A DNA stretch of 18,147 nt from Halobacteriales archaeon QS_5_70_15 (GCA_003022005.1 PXRQ01000082.1:1-18147), one strand, 5' to 3'. Numbered from the stretch's first letter, positions 6,090 to 13,406 are shown. Program-made: numbers and translations. Notes: generated by a model from the letters alone, not told the origin.

Positions 6090-7553
6090 CTACAGCGCGT
6101 CCTCGATCCGACCCGCGACCTCCCGTGCGCGCTCGGTCAGCTCCCCGGGGACGTTCCCGGCCTCGACCGCCGCGTCGAGTTCGTCGTCGTCGACCCGTTC
6201 GACGCGGCCGTCGGCGTGTTTCACCACGTCGACGTGGAGATCGACGTACCGCACGGCCCCCGGAAAGACCTCCAGCGGCGTGCAGACGTTGACGTACGTC
6301 CCCCGCGTCTCGCCCTCGGAACCCCGATAGACGGTGGCGTACCACCACCGCCCCTCGACGAACTTGGTGGCGGCGACGTCGCCCGCCCGCCGCTCGACGC
6401 CGAGCGCGTCGTAGCTCCCGCCGGCGGTCATCTGCCGTTCCACCCTGATCGCCCCGTCGGGGTCGTACTCGGTCACCTCGCCGCGGCCGAGCGTGATGCA
6501 CCGCCCCTCGGGCTTGCCGTGTTCGATGGCGATACGGTCGCCCTCGCGGGGACCGAACTGCCGGGTGACGGCCGCGAACGGGAACTCCCCGGAAGGCTCG
6601 CAGACCGCCTCGGCGAAGTCGACCGCGGCGCTCGCGGCCTCGGTGGCGGCCTTCGTCCGGTGGTGGCCGGGCATCGTCGTCGTCACCTCGCTGCGCAGGT
6701 CGTCCAGCGCGAAGCGCGACTGGCGGCCGAACCAGACCCAGGCGGTGTCGAGGGGGGCGACCAGCGGCGCCGGCGCCGTGTCCGTGTCCGCCTCGGTGAG
6801 CGCCCTCGTCAGGGTGTCGGCCCGCTCGCTCGCCCGCTCGAGCGCCGCCCGGAGCGCGTCCATGTCGGCGTTCTCGGACCAGCGGGTCCACCGCGGCGAC
6901 CATCCCTCCGGCGGTTCGACCGACAGCAGCGAGGCCATCCGTGCGGCCCCGGAGTCGTCCCTCGCTCCGCCGTCCCCCGACCCGCGACGGAGTTCGACGA
7001 GTCCGCCGTCGACGACGAGATCCGTCGAAAGCGACGGCCGGTCGTCCCCCCACGGGGGTTGGGGGTCCCGGACCTGCACCCGGAGGACGTCGCTCTCCTC
7101 GACGTAGCCGTCCGCGTCGTCGTAGGGGAGATAGCCCTCGCCGTCGCCGAGATCGACGACCGCGCCGCCCCCGAGCGTGTCCGTGACGACGCCCTCGAAC
7201 ACCGCGCCCGCGGGGGTGGGATCGATCCACGAGAGGGTGTCGATGCCGACGCCGTCGAGTCGCTCGCGGACCGCCTCGACCGCGTCGGGAGCGCCGCCGA
7301 CGCCGACCCCCTGCCGGTCGGGGGTGGTCCCGACCATCACGTCCGGCGGGACGACGCCGAACTCGGCGCCGAACCGGTCGCGGATGGGCTCGGAGGCGAG
7401 CACCACCTCCGCGCCGCCGGCGTCGAACAGCCGGGTCAGTGCCGTCGCGTAGATCCCCCGGACCCGCACGCGGGGATCGTTCCCGGTCGCGTCGCCGCTC
7501 CTCCCGGGGCCGTCACCGCCCTCGTCACCGGTCTCCCCCCCATCGCCGCTCAT
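6090..7553 (-). CDS. fau-1: Probable ribonuclease FAU-1 (RNase E/G-like, DUF402)
   Basis: 487 aa from the ATG at 7553-7551. A Gly/Asp/Glu-rich tail of about 25 residues precedes the fold and is probably disordered. Residues 28-110 form the N-terminal part with RVRVRGIYATALTRL. Residues 115-185 form an S1-like RNA-binding segment (GAVFEGVVTDTLGGGAVVDL). A long helical linker follows. About 345-470 is a DUF402 domain with WWYATVYRG, TYVNVCTPLEVF and VRYVDLHVDVV. FAU-1 proteins bind AU-rich RNA and have been reported to cleave RNA, including rRNA precursors, in thermococcal archaea. The start overlaps the stop of the preceding gene in an ATGA, indicating translational coupling. A longer frame upstream is antisense to other genes and can be ignored. 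Confidence 0.9.
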   Translation of the reverse strand: MSGDGGETGDEGGDGPGRSGDATGNDPRVRVRGIYATALTRLFDAGGAEVVLASEPIRDRFGAEFGVVPPDVMVGTTPDRQGVGVGGAPDAVEAVRERLDGVGIDTLSWIDPTPAGAVFEGVVTDTLGGGAVVDLGDGEGYLPYDDADGYVEESDVLRVQVRDPQPPWGDDRPSLSTDLVVDGGLVELRRGSGDGGARDDSGAARMASLLSVEPPEGWSPRWTRWSENADMDALRAALERASERADTLTRALTEADTDTAPAPLVAPLDTAWVWFGRQSRFALDDLRSEVTTTMPGHHRTKAATEAASAAVDFAEAVCEPSGEFPFAAVTRQFGPREGDRIAIEHGKPEGRCITLGRGEVTEYDPDGAIRVERQMTAGGSYDALGVERRAGDVAATKFVEGRWWYATVYRGSEGETRGTYVNVCTPLEVFPGAVRYVDLHVDVVKHADGRVERVDDDELDAAVEAGNVPGELTERAREVAGRIEDAL

Positions 7554-7924
7554 AGGGCGTCGGGGGTCGTCGCGAACCGGACCCGCTCGTGGACCGTCGG
7601 CCCCAGTTTCAGCTCCACGAGGTCCTCGTCCAGGACGCGGCCGTCCTCGACGAACGCCCCCCAGGTCTCGAACCGGAGCCAGCCGCGGAGGTCCGCGGCG
7701 TGGGTGTAGGGGTCGAGCGTCGCGCCCTCGTGGGTCGAGAACTCGCTCGAACTGTGGGCCATCGAGAGATCGGAGTGGAGCGTGTCGTGGGCCTCGAAGA
7801 ACGCCTCGAGGTCGGCCGCGGCCTCGTCGACGAGGTCGGCGACCCGGTCGGAGGCGGCCTCCAGTTCCCCGGTCGAGAGGCCGGCCTCGCGGAGCGCCTG
7901 CTGCTCCCGCTGGTCGAAGTGCAT
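7550..7924 (-). CDS. Conserved haloarchaeal protein of unknown function coupled to FAU-1
   Basis: A 124-aa soluble, acidic protein starting MHFDQREQQALREAGL. The first half is strongly helical (EAASDRVADLVDEAAADLEA and following). The second half is mixed, with AHSSSEFSTHEG, LRGWLRFETWGAFVEDGR and a final VELKLGPTVHERVRF segment that looks like beta-strands. No catalytic motif is recognised, and there is no signal or membrane segment. It is the first gene of the fau-1 operon and ends in the ATGA overlap, so it is probably made in fixed ratio with the RNase. A role as RNase partner or adaptor is a guess from context only. Third-position GC is typical of the neighbours. Confidence 0.8.
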   Translation of the reverse strand: MHFDQREQQALREAGLSTGELEAASDRVADLVDEAAADLEAFFEAHDTLHSDLSMAHSSSEFSTHEGATLDPYTHAADLRGWLRFETWGAFVEDGRVLDEDLVELKLGPTVHERVRFATTPDAL

Positions 7925-8011
7925 ACCCCGGCTTCGACCGGTCGCCCCCCAAGCGTTGCGGTCGCGGGCGAATACCCCCCACCCAGGTCACGGGCGGGGA
8001 GGAGCCGACCG

Positions 8012-8629
8012 TCACTCCCTCCGTGACTGTTCTCCCTCGTCGAGCAGGGGGTGTTGGGGGAACCCGCCCGGTGGCTTCCACGGGGAGACGACGGAGAGGA
8101 ACCTGGCCAGGATGAACCCCGTCAGCCCCCAGACGACGTCCCCGTCGACCCGGAAGAACGGCAGGTCGACGGTCTCGCCCTCGGGGTTGCGCCGCTCCTC
8201 GACGCTGTAGATCGAGGGATCGGTGAGGTCGGCCGCCGAGAGCACGACCACCTCGACCACCTCCCGACGGTCGGGTTCGTACGCGCGGTCGGGGACGCGG
8301 GCGACGAACGGCCGGACGACGTGGCCGTACGGTCCGGGGACGTCGTCGAGTCGACCGACGATCTCGGTCTCCTCGGGGCGGATGCCGACCTCCTCGTTGG
8401 CCTCGCGGAGCGCGGTCCCGGCCAGGTCGGCGTCCTCGGGCTCGTACCCGCCGCCCGGGAACGCCGTCTCCCCCGGGTGGGCCTCGAGGTCGGGCGACCG
8501 CTCGGTGAACAGCAGGTGGTCGCCGTCGGCGCGGCCGACGACCGGCACGAGCACGGCCGCGGCGCGACCCGAGTCGCGCTCGGCCGCCCGTGGTCGGTAG
8601 TCGGCCATCCGTCCGAGGTCCAGTTCCAT
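8012..8629 (-). CDS. Nudix hydrolase, CoA pyrophosphatase-like
   Basis: 205 aa. The Nudix box is at about 60-82: GGYEPEDADLAGTALREANE, then EVGI, with R75, E76, E79 and E80 as the metal-binding and catalytic core. It is preceded by HPGETAFPGGG, the pattern seen in NudL/YeaB-type enzymes that split coenzyme A and derivatives into phosphopantetheine and 3',5'-ADP. Other short nucleotide-sugar or acyl-CoA substrates remain possible. The C-terminal WKPPGGFPQHPLLDEGE segment is a lineage tail. The start at 8629 is used; an in-frame ATG at codon 8 is an alternative. It lies 87 bp downstream of the fau-1 operon's first gene and is probably transcribed separately. Confidence 0.88.
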   Translation of the reverse strand: MELDLGRMADYRPRAAERDSGRAAAVLVPVVGRADGDHLLFTERSPDLEAHPGETAFPGGGYEPEDADLAGTALREANEEVGIRPEETEIVGRLDDVPGPYGHVVRPFVARVPDRAYEPDRREVVEVVVLSAADLTDPSIYSVEERRNPEGETVDLPFFRVDGDVVWGLTGFILARFLSVVSPWKPPGGFPQHPLLDEGEQSRRE

Positions 8630-8778
8630 CCCTGCCGGGTAGGGAAGCCCGACGCTTGTAGCCGTTTCGTCCGCGGCTAGATGACCGTTCGGGGAGTCGG
8701 GACGGGGACGTTCCGGTCACCCGGTCCCACCCCCGCGGCTTCACAGTCGGTGGTCGGCCCTCCGATCCGCGTCTTCGA

Positions 8779-9552
8779 CTACTCGGAGCGTCGCCCCGCG
8801 ACCGACCGCAGGAACTCGTCGATCCGGTCGTTGACCGCCACCGAGTGCTCGACGTGGGCGAGCCGCCGCCCCTCGATCGCGTCGAACCCTCCGTTCGGAA
8901 GGCCCTCGGCGAGCTCCTCGCCGGCCGACGGCGGTATCACCGGGTCCTCGAAGGCGTGGAGGACGAGCGCCGGACGATCGAGTTCGTACAGGGGGCCGGC
9001 GTCGAACGACAGCCCGGCGGCGAGCTGTGCCTCGCGGACCTCGGGCGACGGGTCCCCGTCCCGTCTCCACTCGACGATCCGCTCGAGAAGGTCCGGTCGT
9101 GTCTCGCGGAAGGCGGGGGTGAACAGCCCCGAGAGCGCGTCGGGGGACTCGAAGGACGCCTCGAACGCCCCCCGGTCGACCGCCTCGCCCGAGGCCGCCG
9201 TCCCGACGAGCGTCAGCGAGCGGGCGCGGCCGTACTCGCGGGCGTGGGCGAGACAGACCATCCCCCCGAGGCCGAACCCGAGGAGGTGTACCCGTCGAAG
9301 CCCGACGTCGGCGAGCACCGCCTCCAGATCCCCGGCCAACGGCCCGACCCTGTAGGGGCCGGGCGGCGCGTCCCCGCCGGTTCCCCGCAGGTCGACCGCG
9401 AGCGTCCGGAACGGACCGAGCGCGCCGTGCTGCCAGCCCCACTGCCAGGGGCCGAGTCCCGCGTCCCCGACGAGCGCGACCCCCTCGCCGTCGGCCGGCC
9501 CCGCCGACGCGTAGCGCAGGGTCGTCCCGTCGGAGGCCTCGGTCGTGTGCAC
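8779..9552 (-). CDS. Alpha/beta-hydrolase-fold protein lacking the nucleophile serine
   Basis: 257 aa from the GTG at 9552-9550 (VHTTEASDGTTLRYASAGPA). No ATG is suitably placed. ATTCATAC lies about 27-34 bp upstream and could be the TATA box of a leaderless transcript. The fold is recognisable: the strand VALVGDAGLGPWQWGW takes the oxyanion-loop position, VDLRGTGG follows, then the nucleophile elbow, the acid D203 (FEDPVIPP) and the histidine region LAHVEHSVAVND (H236). The elbow reads LLGFGLGGM, so the expected Ser of G-x-S-x-G is G94. The usual HG before the oxyanion loop is also replaced by GD. The classic serine-hydrolase mechanism is therefore lost. A binding, scaffold or cofactorless role is possible. 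Confidence 0.8.
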   Translation of the reverse strand: MHTTEASDGTTLRYASAGPADGEGVALVGDAGLGPWQWGWQHGALGPFRTLAVDLRGTGGDAPPGPYRVGPLAGDLEAVLADVGLRRVHLLGFGLGGMVCLAHAREYGRARSLTLVGTAASGEAVDRGAFEASFESPDALSGLFTPAFRETRPDLLERIVEWRRDGDPSPEVREAQLAAGLSFDAGPLYELDRPALVLHAFEDPVIPPSAGEELAEGLPNGGFDAIEGRRLAHVEHSVAVNDRIDEFLRSVAGRRSE

Positions 9553-10047
9553 GCGGGCCGTTGGGGACCCGGGGGTATGAATCGACCGTCCGGCGCTGCG
9601 GTGGGTCGGATCCGAACCCGGCGAGCGACCCGACACCCGAGTTCGACCGGTGGTCACCGGGATCGACCGTACGGCCCGGAGTCCGACCGGCTTCCCGTAG
9701 TCCGGCCGGGTACCGGGCCTCGAAGGGGGGTCCCGGCAGTCGAGCCAAGGCCCGTGACCACCGGCGGGTGCTTCGGAACGGCGACAGGGTGATCGCCGGG
9801 TGTGGAGCCCGCGCCGGAAGCGCCGCCGGAGCGTTCCCGACGGACCCGTCCACGGGCAGACGGAATCCGGTCGCGTGGCTCCGACGGTGGCGAACAGGCG
9901 CCGCGCCGGCGGACCGGTGGCGACGCTCGCGGGCCGGCGGCGTCGCGCTCGGAGGTCACGGGGTGGGTGGTCCCGGCTTCGTACGTGACCCCTCGGCCCG
10001 CCCATCCCGGCGAGGATCGAACGAACACGACCGTCGACCCCGCCGTG
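9553..10047. other. Long intergenic region between divergent genes, nothing recognised
   Basis: This is about 500 bp between the divergent hydrolase and DUF460 genes. Open frames on both strands are Arg/Pro/Gly-rich with unbiased third positions and no family resemblance. It contains small dyads, such as ccggtggtcaccgg at 9647-9660 and ggtcacg/cgtgacc at 9954-9960 and 9984-9990. I see no SRP, RNase P or tRNA hallmarks. Confidence 0.5.
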
Positions 10048-10056
10048 GACTTAAGT
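10048..10056 (+). promoter_or_regulatory. TATA box of the DUF460 gene
   Basis: GACTTAAGT is an AT-rich island in very GC-rich DNA, 24-32 bp upstream of the GTG at 10080. That is the spacing expected for a leaderless haloarchaeal transcript. It supports GTG 10080 as the start rather than the much longer open frame upstream. Confidence 0.6.
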
Positions 10057-10079
10057 TCGACCTGCGCCTATCAGTTCGT

Positions 10080-12074
10080 GTGAGTAACCGCACGAGTGCC
10101 CTCGATGCGGTGGTGTTCGGGGTGGACGTGCAGAGCGGCGACGTCCGGGGGGACGCGCCGTCCTACGCCCTCGTCGCGTTCGACGGGGAGCACGTCGACC
10201 GGGACGTGGTCTCGCTGCGGAAGCTCCGCCGGCTCGTCGACCGCGAGGAGCCCGCCATCCTCGCGACGGACAACGTGTACGAGCTCGCGGCGGACAAGGA
10301 CGACCTCGTCCGCTTTCTGGGCTCGCTCCCCTCGGGGACGAGGCTCGTGCAGGTGACCGGCGCCGAGCGGCCGGAGACCCTCTCGCGGGTCGCCTCCCGC
10401 CACGGCGTCCCCTACGGGAAGGACCCGATGCAGGAGGCCGAGGCGGCGGCGAGGCTGGCGGCGATGAACGTCGGCCACGAGGTGTCGGCGTTCACCGACC
10501 GCACGACCGTCAAGGTCTCCCGGGGCCGTTCGACCGGCGGGGGCGGCTGGTCCGAGGACCGATACACCCGGCGCATCCACGGGAACGTCAAGCGTGCGGC
10601 GCGGGAGGTCGAGTCCGAACTCCAGGAGGCCGGGCTCGATTACGAGAAGGAAGTGACCGAGAAGTACGGGGGCTACTCGCAGGCGCTGTTCGAGGTCGAG
10701 GGCACCCCCGAGGACATCCCGGTCTCGTCGCGGCGCTCGGGGGACGTCCGCGTGGAGATCGAACGCGAACGCCAGGACGGCATCGAGTTCCGGCCGCTGG
10801 CCAAGCGCCGGGACCACGTCATCGTCGGCATCGACCCCGGGACGACCACCGCCGTCGCAGTGCTGGATCTCGACGGCAACGTGCTGGACGTCCTTTCGAC
10901 GCGCACGGCGGACACGGCGGCGATCATCGAGTGGATCATCGAGCGGGGCCGGCCGATACTCGTCGCCGCGGACGTCACGCCGATGCCCGAGACCGTCGAG
11001 AAGATCCGCCGCTCGTTCGACGCCGCGGGGTGGACGCCGACCTCGGACCTGCCGGTCGACGGCAAGCAGCACCGCACCCGCGAGGAGGGGTACGAGAACG
11101 ACCACGAGCGGGACGCGATGGCCGCCGCGCTCTACGCGTTCGACGACCACGAGGACCAGTTCCGCCGCATCGCCCGGAAGGTACCCCCACAGCTCGACCG
11201 CGGGGAGGTGACCGCGAGGGTCCTCGCCGGCGAGGAGTCCGTCGAGGCGGTGCTCGCCGACCTGACCGAGGACGAGACCGAATCCGAGGAGGAGAGCGAG
11301 CACTCGCCGCGAGAGCTCACCGAGGAGGAACGGGAGATAAAGCGGCTGAAGGCCCGGATCGAGCGGCTCGAGGACCACGTCGAGGACCTCCGCGGGACCA
11401 TCGCGGAGAAGGACGAACGGATCGAGGAGTACGAGGTCGAGCTCTCGGAGGCCCGCCGCGAGGAGCGCCGCGAGGCCAGGGAGCGCCGGGAGGTGTCCCG
11501 GCTGGAGCGCGAGACCGACCGCCTCGAGCGGGAGCTCGAGGACGCCCGCGAGCGCAACGAGGAACTGGAGGGGAAACTCGAACGGCTGAAGGCGCTCTGG
11601 CGGCTCGACCACTCGAACTTCGCGGACGTCGCCGAGGAGAGGGCCGGGCTCGTCCCCGTGAAGCCGGTCGAGCAGTTCACCAAGGCCGCTATCGAGGACG
11701 CCGAGCGGCGGTTCGGCCTCGCGAAAGACGACGTTGTCTACCTGCGGGACGCCTCGGGGGCCGGCCGCGAGACCGCCCAACGGCTCGCCGACGTCGATCC
11801 CCGGGTCGTCCTCCGCAGCGGCAACCTCTCCGAGCAGGCCGACGAGGTGCTGTTCGAGCGCGAGATACCCGTCGGACCGGCCGAGGACGTGACCGTCCAA
11901 GAGGTCGACGAGCTGGCGGTCGCCCGCGAGGCCGAGGTCGAGGCCGCCATCGGGGACTGGGAGGAGCGCGCCGAGGCCCGCCGGCGCGACCGGAACGCCG
12001 AGATGGTCGACCGGCTGATAAGCGAGCACCGGGCCGACCGCGACCTCGACGAACTGCGGGGCGAGGGCGACTGA
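10080..12074 (+). CDS. DUF460 (COG2433-type) RNase H-fold protein with coiled coil
   Basis: 664 aa starting with GTG (VSNRTSALDAVVFGVDVQSG). The N-terminal region (about 1-245) itself begins like an RNase H-fold strand with D16. The DUF460 domain (about 245-370) has VIVGIDPGTTTAVAVLDLDG with D252, then LVAADVTPMPETV with D298, and ENDHERDAMAAALYAF with D341/D345. This acidic set resembles RuvC/RNase H-like nucleases. About 413-512 is a long Glu/Arg-rich coiled coil. A C-terminal domain of ~150 residues follows (VPVKPVEQFTKAAIED). The family is broadly archaeal and uncharacterised; nuclease activity is predicted only. No lesions were seen over 2 kb. Confidence 0.88.
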   Translation: MSNRTSALDAVVFGVDVQSGDVRGDAPSYALVAFDGEHVDRDVVSLRKLRRLVDREEPAILATDNVYELAADKDDLVRFLGSLPSGTRLVQVTGAERPETLSRVASRHGVPYGKDPMQEAEAAARLAAMNVGHEVSAFTDRTTVKVSRGRSTGGGGWSEDRYTRRIHGNVKRAAREVESELQEAGLDYEKEVTEKYGGYSQALFEVEGTPEDIPVSSRRSGDVRVEIERERQDGIEFRPLAKRRDHVIVGIDPGTTTAVAVLDLDGNVLDVLSTRTADTAAIIEWIIERGRPILVAADVTPMPETVEKIRRSFDAAGWTPTSDLPVDGKQHRTREEGYENDHERDAMAAALYAFDDHEDQFRRIARKVPPQLDRGEVTARVLAGEESVEAVLADLTEDETESEEESEHSPRELTEEEREIKRLKARIERLEDHVEDLRGTIAEKDERIEEYEVELSEARREERREARERREVSRLERETDRLERELEDARERNEELEGKLERLKALWRLDHSNFADVAEERAGLVPVKPVEQFTKAAIEDAERRFGLAKDDVVYLRDASGAGRETAQRLADVDPRVVLRSGNLSEQADEVLFEREIPVGPAEDVTVQEVDELAVAREAEVEAAIGDWEERAEARRRDRNAEMVDRLISEHRADRDLDELRGEGD

Positions 12075-12103
12075 CCGGCCGGCGCGGGCCGTCGGTCCGA
12101 ACG

Positions 12104-12130
12104 TCTATTACCGATTATTTTTAATTTACT
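12104..12130 (+). terminator. AT-rich T-tract after the DUF460 gene, with a weak TATA for the next gene
   Basis: The sequence from tctattacc through gattatttttaatttact is the most AT-rich patch here. The T5 run at 12118-12122, 44 bp past the stop, fits a haloarchaeal intrinsic terminator. TCTATTACC at 12104-12112 is 26-34 bp before the ATG at 12138 and could be that gene's TATA box. Confidence 0.5.
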
Positions 12131-12137
12131 GGCTGTT

Positions 12138-12559
12138 ATGTAGCGGTATCGAAACGATTCCGACGGAATACCGGGACCTCTTCGAGAAGCCCTCGTTCGC
12201 GTTCGTGGCGACGGTGCTCCCCGACGGGTCGCCGCACGTGACGTTGGCGTGGATCGACTTCGACGGCGAGCACGTGCTCGTGAACACGGTTCGGAACAAC
12301 CGGAAGGACAGGAACGCCCGGAGGGATCCCCGCGTCGCGCTGGCCGTCCCCGACCCCGAGAACCCGTATCGGTACCTTTCGGTCCGGGGCGAGGTCGTCG
12401 AGCGCCGCGAGGAGAGCGCCCGCGAACACCTGGACGAACTCGCCGAGCGGTACACCGGCCAGCGGAAGTATCCCGGACCCGGTGGCCAGGAGCGTGTCGT
12501 CCTCGTCATCCGCCCCCGACGACGTCGGCGGACAGTCGCCGCCCTCGTGGCACGGGTGA
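12138..12559 (+). pseudogene. PPOX-class (F420/FMN) flavoprotein with two single-base insertions
   Basis: A pyridoxamine-phosphate-oxidase-like split-barrel protein. FAFVATVLPDGSPHVTLAWI, VLVNTVRNNRKDRN, DPRVALAVPDPENPYRYLSV and RGEVVERREE match haloarchaeal PPOX-class F420-dependent oxidoreductases. The ATG at 12138 is followed at once by TAG in its own frame. Removing T12141 gives M-SGIETIPTEYRDLF, the expected N-terminus. At the C5 run 12513-12517, removing one C changes VIRPRRRRR into VIRPDDVGGQSPPSWHG followed by TGA at 12557-12559. With both repairs the gene has 140 codons, normal for the family. As written, translation could only begin at an internal GTG (12205) and would run on to 12816 through an Arg-rich antisense tail. 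It is either a pseudogene or carries sequencing errors. Confidence 0.75.
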
Positions 12560-12810
12560 CCGGGCCGTCCCGCTCGCGCCGACGTCGGTCCGGCGGCAGC
12601 CTCCCGGAGCTGGCCGTCGATCCGGACGATGCCCTTCCCGGAGTCCTCCGAGCGGCCGGGCCAGACCCGCGCGACGGTCCGGCCGTCCCGGCCCTCGATG
12701 GCGACGGACTCGCCGCTCGAGAGGCCGAGTTCGCGCATCGATTCGCGGTCGATGGCCGCGAGACCGCTCCCCTCGCCTTTCCGTTTGCGCGGTTTCACTC
12801 GGAGTCGCAT
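12506..12810 (-). pseudogene. Solitary Cdc48/VAT N-terminal subdomain, probably truncated and frameshifted
   Basis: From the ATG at 12810-12808 the protein reads MRLRVKPRKRKGEGSGLAAI, then DRESMRELGLSSGESVAIEG and TVARVWPGRSEDSGKGIVRI. This is the double-psi barrel (Nn) half of the Cdc48/VAT substrate- and cofactor-binding domain. In normal Cdc48 an Nc half and two AAA+ ATPase rings follow; none is present here. After DGQLREAAAG the frame runs on as unrelated sequence antisense to the flavoprotein gene. Adding one base near 12590 restores TDVGASGTARSPVP and a stop at 12506, giving about 100 residues. It lies 84 bp downstream of hsp20 on the same strand. It is either the head of a lost cdc48 paralogue or a stand-alone adaptor domain. 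Confidence 0.6.
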
Positions 12811-12894
12811 GGGTAGTCGGTGCTGATCGTCGGTAGATCGGTTCGAAGAGGCGCGGTTCGAAGAGACGGTACGGTTTCGGCCGCGCGGGGTCGG

Positions 12895-13275
12895 TCAGCC
12901 CTCGATGGGGATGGCCTTGCCGCGGGCGGCCGTCTCCTCGAGAGTCGGTAGCGTCACCTCGAGGACGCCGTTCTCGTAGCGGGCGGTGATGTCGTCCCCG
13001 TCGACCTCCTTCGGGAAGCGGAACCGTCGGTGGTAGGTCTTCTTGCGGCCCCGGCTCTCGTCGACGTGCTCGGCGGCGACGTTCAGCACGCCGTCGTCCC
13101 ACGCGAGGTCGATCTCCTCGCGCTCGAAGCCGGGCATGTCGATGGTGAGGACGAACTCGCCGTCCTCCTCGTACAGTTCGTAGTCGTCACCGCCCATCGC
13201 TTCGGTGCCGAACACCTGCGAGGGGAACCCGGTGCGCTGCATCCACGAGTTCGCGGTACTCGGGAACAGAGCCAT
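12895..13275 (-). CDS. hsp20: Hsp20/alpha-crystallin small heat-shock protein
   Basis: 126 aa. The alpha-crystallin domain spans about 32-115 (YELYEEDGEFVLTIDMPGFE, EIDLAWDDGVLNV, FRFPKEVDGDDITARYENGV). It includes the conserved NGVLEV strand (N102-V107). The C-terminus ends AIPIEG, the I-x-I motif that docks neighbouring subunits in the oligomer. It is an ATP-independent holdase that keeps unfolding proteins soluble. It is one of the few genes here with a classical leader: a strong TATA (13317-13325) and a GAGGTGA ribosome-binding site seven bases before the ATG. Downstream on the same strand is the Cdc48 N-domain remnant, suggesting a former chaperone/unfoldase operon. Confidence 0.96.
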   Translation of the reverse strand: MALFPSTANSWMQRTGFPSQVFGTEAMGGDDYELYEEDGEFVLTIDMPGFEREEIDLAWDDGVLNVAAEHVDESRGRKKTYHRRFRFPKEVDGDDITARYENGVLEVTLPTLEETAARGKAIPIEG

Positions 13276-13281
13276 GACTTC

Positions 13282-13288
13282 TCACCTC
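13282..13288 (-). promoter_or_regulatory. Shine-Dalgarno site of hsp20
   Basis: GAGGTGA on the minus strand, six bases before ATG at 13275, is a near-perfect complement to the 16S 3' end. It is unusual in this window, where most starts lack a ribosome-binding site. Confidence 0.75.
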
Positions 13289-13316
13289 GGGTACGGTGGA
13301 TGTTTGTTAGCGGTTC

Positions 13317-13325
13317 TATTTAAAT
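13317..13325 (-). promoter_or_regulatory. TATA box of hsp20
   Basis: ATTTAAATA on the minus strand lies 42-50 bp upstream of the ATG. A start site about 25 bp downstream leaves a ~16-nt leader holding the GAGGTGA site. The core ATTTAAAT is palindromic, but no plus-strand gene is at the right distance. Confidence 0.75.
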
Positions 13326-13397
13326 CTTTTGGGTTCGGGGGGTCGAGTCGCGCCCGGACACGCCCGTGCTAAGCTGTCGGGGGGGCCTGAGAGGGGA

Positions 13398-13406
13398 AAC
13401 TTAAAC
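13398..13406 (+). promoter_or_regulatory. TATA box of the aIF1A-RIO1 operon
   Basis: AACTTAAAC is centred 28 bp upstream of the aIF1A ATG, giving a leaderless or nearly leaderless mRNA. The 154-bp region from 13276 to 13429 thus holds two divergent promoters, one leadered (hsp20) and one leaderless. Confidence 0.7.

Noticed and set aside
6216..7709. 497-codon plus-strand frame antisense to FAU-1
   Set aside because: The FAU-1 frame shows S1-like and DUF402 motifs; the antisense frame has none and is a codon-bias artefact.
9578..9792. 71-codon plus-strand frame starting MNRPSGAAVG
   Set aside because: Composition is typical of random high-GC DNA; no motif, promoter or ribosome-binding site.
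9802..10083. 93-codon plus-strand frame ending in TGA that overlaps the DUF460 GTG
   Set aside because: Third positions are not GC-biased like neighbouring genes, the product is low-complexity Arg/Pro-rich, and the DUF460 TATA box lies inside it.
12205..12816. Flavoprotein read as an intact 203-codon gene from GTG 12205
   Set aside because: It would lack the conserved N-terminus and end in an Arg-rich tail antisense to the Cdc48 N-domain. Two single-base repairs give a normal 139-aa family member instead.
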